Positions 60,323 through 64,000 of a stretch of 64,000 nt of DNA are shown piece after piece. The position numbers and the translations under genes were made by a program. The number at the start of each line of letters is the position of its first letter. Position 1 is the stretch's first letter. Origin of the DNA: Synchiropus splendidus (taxonomy: Eukaryota > Chordata > Actinopteri > Syngnathiformes > Callionymidae). Below the pieces are notes generated by a model, which worked only from the letters and a program-made list of their open reading frames with translations, ran no database searches and was not told where the DNA came from. Location of the stretch: NCBI RefSeq assembly GCF_027744825.2, contig NC_071343.1, positions 12,000,366 through 12,064,365 on the forward strand, given 5' to 3'.

Positions 60323-62619
60323 CTGAGAAGAGAAGAAAAGAAAAGAGGAAAAGAGAAAAACAATGTTTCTCTTTGGATTTTTCAGCTAAAAACATCTAAA
60401 ACCTCCACAACCATGTCCACCTCCATGATACGTGATGTCTTCCTCTTGTTGGAATCTTTTGTCTCATGAGATCTCAAGAGTTTTCTAGCTTCTGGTTCGT
60501 TCCAGAGACTGAATCTCGATGTGCGCGGTCGCCGCTACTTTGAGATTCATTTGAAAATAATATGGCTGTACTTTCATTTCAATGTTCTTACATCTTGTTT
60601 GCAGTTTGTTGACTTTGAATCTATTTCTATTATCACCCCATAATTATATTTGACATTATTTTTCTCTCTCTAAGTACTATATTTTTAACTAGTAAATTTG
60701 ATATGCATGACTTAATTCTTGTTCTGGTGCTAAATTTGGATTCTATGATAAATATATATGGACACTCACAGTGAAAACAGGAAGTTCGTGACCTTACAGA
60801 GCAAATCCTCTTTCAGTACAAGACAAATGTCACTCTGAATGTTAACCAGGTTTTGTCCTCCAAGTAACAGCAAGTGGTAAAAGTAAGCCGACTCTACATT
60901 GTCAGTTGGTGTGTGTGTTTCCTCTGCGTCAAACACTTGGGTAATCATTAAACATTTACTATCATTTGAGTGACTCCTTTCTGAATGACTTGAATTGAGT
61001 TGAGTATTCTCCAATAAGCTTACTAGAATCAACATGGCATTCAGAATAATGACCACAAAGAATCACAAATATTTTTGCAATGCACAAATCTTTTTTCATA
61101 GGAAAGAATAAGCAGTGTCTTTAAAACGAGGATAAAAATAGCAAACATGCCATAAAGAGTGTTTAAACCTAAAGCTTCCGAAGTTAAAGAGTGCGACGTG
61201 CCTGTGGTTCGACCATGAAAAATGTGCAGCGTGTGTTCGGCCAGTAAAAGAGTTAGTGAAAGGTTTCACTTTAGGTCCCAAATTGCAGCGCCTTCTTTTG
61301 TAGTGCAGAGAAATGCAGCATCGACCCAAAGTTAATCAGACAGTTGTGTGTCGTGTGAGTGTGCGCGCCGCTGTGCATGCGGCAGATAGAAGCTAATGGA
61401 TGCCGGCGAGATCAGAAGGAAGCGGACGAGACATATGCTGCCCCATGTAGAGAGATGTGAAGTCAATGATGTGTTTGGTAGTAATGGAAGCAGATTTCTG
61501 CCTCATTTGTGCTGCAAAAAAAAAGAGTCGCACAGCTTCTGGATGTGCGTCGCTCTGCAGTGGCGCCACTGAAGGACACATCAAATAATTATTCTAACCC
61601 AATTGTTTTGTTTAATATCAGGTGTCTACCAAGTAAAAATACAACTCTCCAGCTGTGGAATGAAGACATATATAGAGCGAGGCAGCGAATATCGGCTTCA
61701 TAGCTCCCAAACACAAGATGCATAAGCTCAAGGTCGTCAGTATACGACGACCTCGCGACTGCGTAGGTGGCTGCCGGGAGAGATGCAGTATGTTTTCCAG
61801 AAAGATGTCGAATTTTAAATACCAAGAAAGAATGGCTAACAATCTGCTGTGCTAATTCAACTTTCTGAACGCCTGATTGGTATTCAGGTTTACATCTGGG
61901 TCATCGGCTGTGTGAGCAGATGCTTGCACATGCACACAACGGATTGATTTCTTGTTCAGCTTTATTGGAAATAGATATGATGGACAGCATTTTTTTTGCA
62001 TTTTTTACTGTGTGTGTGTGGAATTTTGAGGAGGAAGTCAACTCCTGCCTGCATGTTGCTCAGTGATGCAAGGCCGGTCATTTAAATCTCACCTGTCTGG
62101 GTTGAGAACTCAAGTATCGGCCGCAGCTCATATTTGATACTGACTTGATCCAATTGCATTTATTGAATATATATGGTTTGAGGGGTGTGTACAGTATCTC
62201 TGTGTGTGTTGTCTTAGGCACTGCAGAAACTGTTGCGTAGCAGCAGCATATAATATTAGGGAGGCCAATTTTTTCCGACCGAAAGTGACCCAAAAGTGCA
62301 TTTCTGGTTTTCAGCTGGACATTTCTTGTGCTTCCCAATATAATACTGTATGAACAAAGTCCAGACATGGCAGATCGTACAGCTTAAGACATACAAAAAT
62401 AATACAAATTTAAGTGGGGTACAAACATAAGCATGTCGGAGATGAAGATTGATAGTATCGTCTGTACCCCAATAATCTTAACTCACGCATCGACATTCTG
62501 TCCCACTGCAAAGACAGACACCTGTCCTCAGAGCCAGAAATCTCACATGATCACATGTGAATAAGTGAAAAGGATACAATGGAACAATGTGACAGTGGAC
62601 AAAGGTGGTGTTTGTCTAA
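60323..62619. other. Non-coding stretch
   Basis: No gene is supported. Confidence 0.35.
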
Positions 62620-62870
62620 CCCATTCTCACTCTGAACGGTACCGACGATCTTCAAGTGACTTTTGCACCCACTGTCAATGCCCAAGTCAACCCTCCACAT
62701 CGCATTTTGACGCATAGGTATTGCACCTTATGTAGCTCTCCATATACCAAGTGACACAACATACAATACAGAAGACGCACTCATGGCTAACTCCAACCTC
62801 TGTTGACGTAACCCACTAGCCACAACGTTATTGCGTCAACATGTGAAGCAAATGTTCCTACCCCGTGTGG
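62620..62870 (+). mobile_element. Short element copy, 'AACMCATTCTCACTC' family
   Basis: It begins TCTAACCCATTCTCACTCTG, then GACGATCTTCAAGTGACTTT. These blocks match the element at 33305. GTATTGCACC and TTGACGTAACCC follow in the body. It runs straight into the LINE fragment that starts at 62874. The right end is not defined and there is no coding capacity. Confidence 0.5.
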
Positions 62871-62873
62871 CGA

Positions 62874-63410
62874 GGTTAAATACTCCCGGGTCTTGTTCTC
62901 GAGTGAGGGTGTAAAGGAGTTGGAGATTGGTCAACAAATCAGTGGTCGCATCTACCGCACTGTTGTGTGTAAGAGAGAGCTGAGCCAAAATGTAACGCTC
63001 TATTTACCAATCAGTCTTCATCCCGACCCTCACCTATGGTCATGAGCTGTGGAAGAACAAGATAAAAGCGTCTGAAATGAGTTTTCTCCGACGGGAGGCG
63101 AGCATCTCTCCTAGAGATAGGGAGAGGAGTTCAGTCACTCAGGGTAGACACGGACTACAGCAGCTGCTTCTGAGAGGAATCAGTTGAGGTGGTTGAGACT
63201 TCTCATGAGGACGCCACCCTGGATGCCTCCCTTTGGAGGTGTTTCATGCACGGCCAGCTGGGAGGAGACCGAGGGGTCAATCCAGGACCAGGTGGATGGA
63301 TTATATCTCTTCACTGGCCTGGGAGCATCTCAGGATCACGACCACTTGAAGCAGCTGTTTCTGGTAACGGACAAGCAGAGGTGGATGGATGGAGGAGTGA
63401 GAAAGTGTCG
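62874..63410 (+). pseudogene. Decayed LINE 3' fragment
   Basis: The frame starts near K-Y-S-R-V-L-F-S-S-E-G, the region after the reverse-transcriptase palm of a common fish non-LTR element. Later landmarks are in order: CTCACCTATGGTCATGAGCT, GAAATGAGTTTTCTCCG, CTAGAGATAGGGAGAGGAG, AGTTGAGGTGGTTGAGACTT, CTGGATGCCTCCCTTTGGAG, GACCAGGTGGATGGATTATA and CACTGGCCTGGGAGC. It ends near GGTGGATGGATGGAGG, the usual 3' end. Stops and frameshifts break it. It is 5'-truncated, as most such copies are. It is from the same family as the fragment at 1215-1900. Confidence 0.85.
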
Positions 63411-64000
63411 GCACGTGAAGTAATGGACAAGATACTGGTGCCGGCAGGTGGAGGTCAGATTTTCTCCTTAGGATAAGAGAAAATTCATATCTTCAGATCA
63501 ATGATTACCAACTCTCCCCTTTACATCCTCCTTTATCATATAGATCGAATGTTGATTGGCCACATTCCTTTCCCACAGAATTTTGACTATAAATATTGAA
63601 CATGTTTAACATTTATGATTGTGGGCGGCAACCTTCCATCACGATAAGCTCACTCTTAACACGCCTCAGGCCAACGGATTATCTTATAGGATAGTCCCAT
63701 AAGAGATAAGAGAGTCAGCGGTTGAGAGGGGTAAAACATTAAGACTATTGACCTCTTTTGAGACCAGTGGAACACTAGAGTGTGAGACAATGAAACGATG
63801 ACCGGTCCTTGTTGGGTCAGCAGATGGGCGAATGCAAACAGAAAACACAGGTGTCGAAGTGAAATCCATCAGTAGGCTGCACTCCCATGGTGAAGCCCTC
63901 TGTCGCCACAGTGCTGTCCATGATGGGTGAAAGATCCCTCAGCGCCGCCTTCATCTCTCCTCTGGGAAAACAGGCTCCTCTCTGGACTTGTGTCCAAGAC
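63411..64000. other. Non-coding end of window
   Basis: No gene is supported; nothing repeated elsewhere in the window is seen. Confidence 0.35.

Noticed and set aside
62626..62870. Inverted match of a 14-base string (GGTAGGGAAACATTTG near 33630 against CAAATGTTCCTACC near 62850)
   Set aside because: Too short and with a mismatch; it does not define the element's right end.

Overview
The window looks like a stretch of a ray-finned (teleost) fish genome. It is AT-rich and gene-poor. It is full of (CA)n, (TA)n and (TC)n microsatellites, short hAT-type elements with 8-bp target duplications, and decayed non-LTR retrotransposons of fish type. It has no bacterial-style operons. The only features identified with near certainty are two microRNA hairpins on the minus strand. 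mir-221 (about 4155-4236) and mir-222 (about 4530-4612) have 3p arms that match the vertebrate miR-221-3p and miR-222-3p base for base. Their order, mir-222 upstream and mir-221 downstream, is the same as in the human cluster.

Both hairpins lie between a strong splice acceptor (exon from 4665) and a perfect splice donor (exon to 4106). A poly(A) signal follows 43 bases after the donor. The cluster therefore appears to be exonic in a spliced minus-strand primary transcript. Further upstream on the same strand are small exon-like segments with good splice sites at 6668-6716 and 24445-24482. A tight group lies at 37780-38873, behind a promoter-like segment with a perfect CCAAT box and a TGACGTAA element near 39215-39254. 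The simplest reading is a host transcript of about 35 kb, like the mammalian miR-222 host gene. The joining of these exons is inference and would need RNA data. Three of the promoter-proximal exons keep one reading frame open across their junctions, so a coding first gene cannot be ruled out.

The right part (52-61 kb) holds weaker evidence for other genes. On the plus strand there is a GC-richer first-exon candidate ending in a consensus donor (52944), then a small exon with an ATG (56788-56857). On the minus strand there is a well-bounded exon (60255-60322) and a possible last coding exon ending in a stop codon (55249-55329). I could not name any of these genes.

Region by region: 1-1.9 kb is old transposon debris. 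4.0-4.7 kb is the microRNA exon. 4.7-37 kb is mostly intronic or intergenic DNA with scattered repeats. 37.8-39.3 kb is the exon group and promoter. 42-51 kb is rich in mobile-element remnants (a minus-strand LINE, hAT elements at 46.5 and 48.4 kb, and an inverted-repeat element at 50.3-50.7 kb). 52-61 kb holds unassigned exons. 62.6-63.4 kb holds another short-element copy and a LINE fragment of the same family as the one at 1.2-1.9 kb. Almost all long open frames in the window are chance frames or frames through microsatellites.
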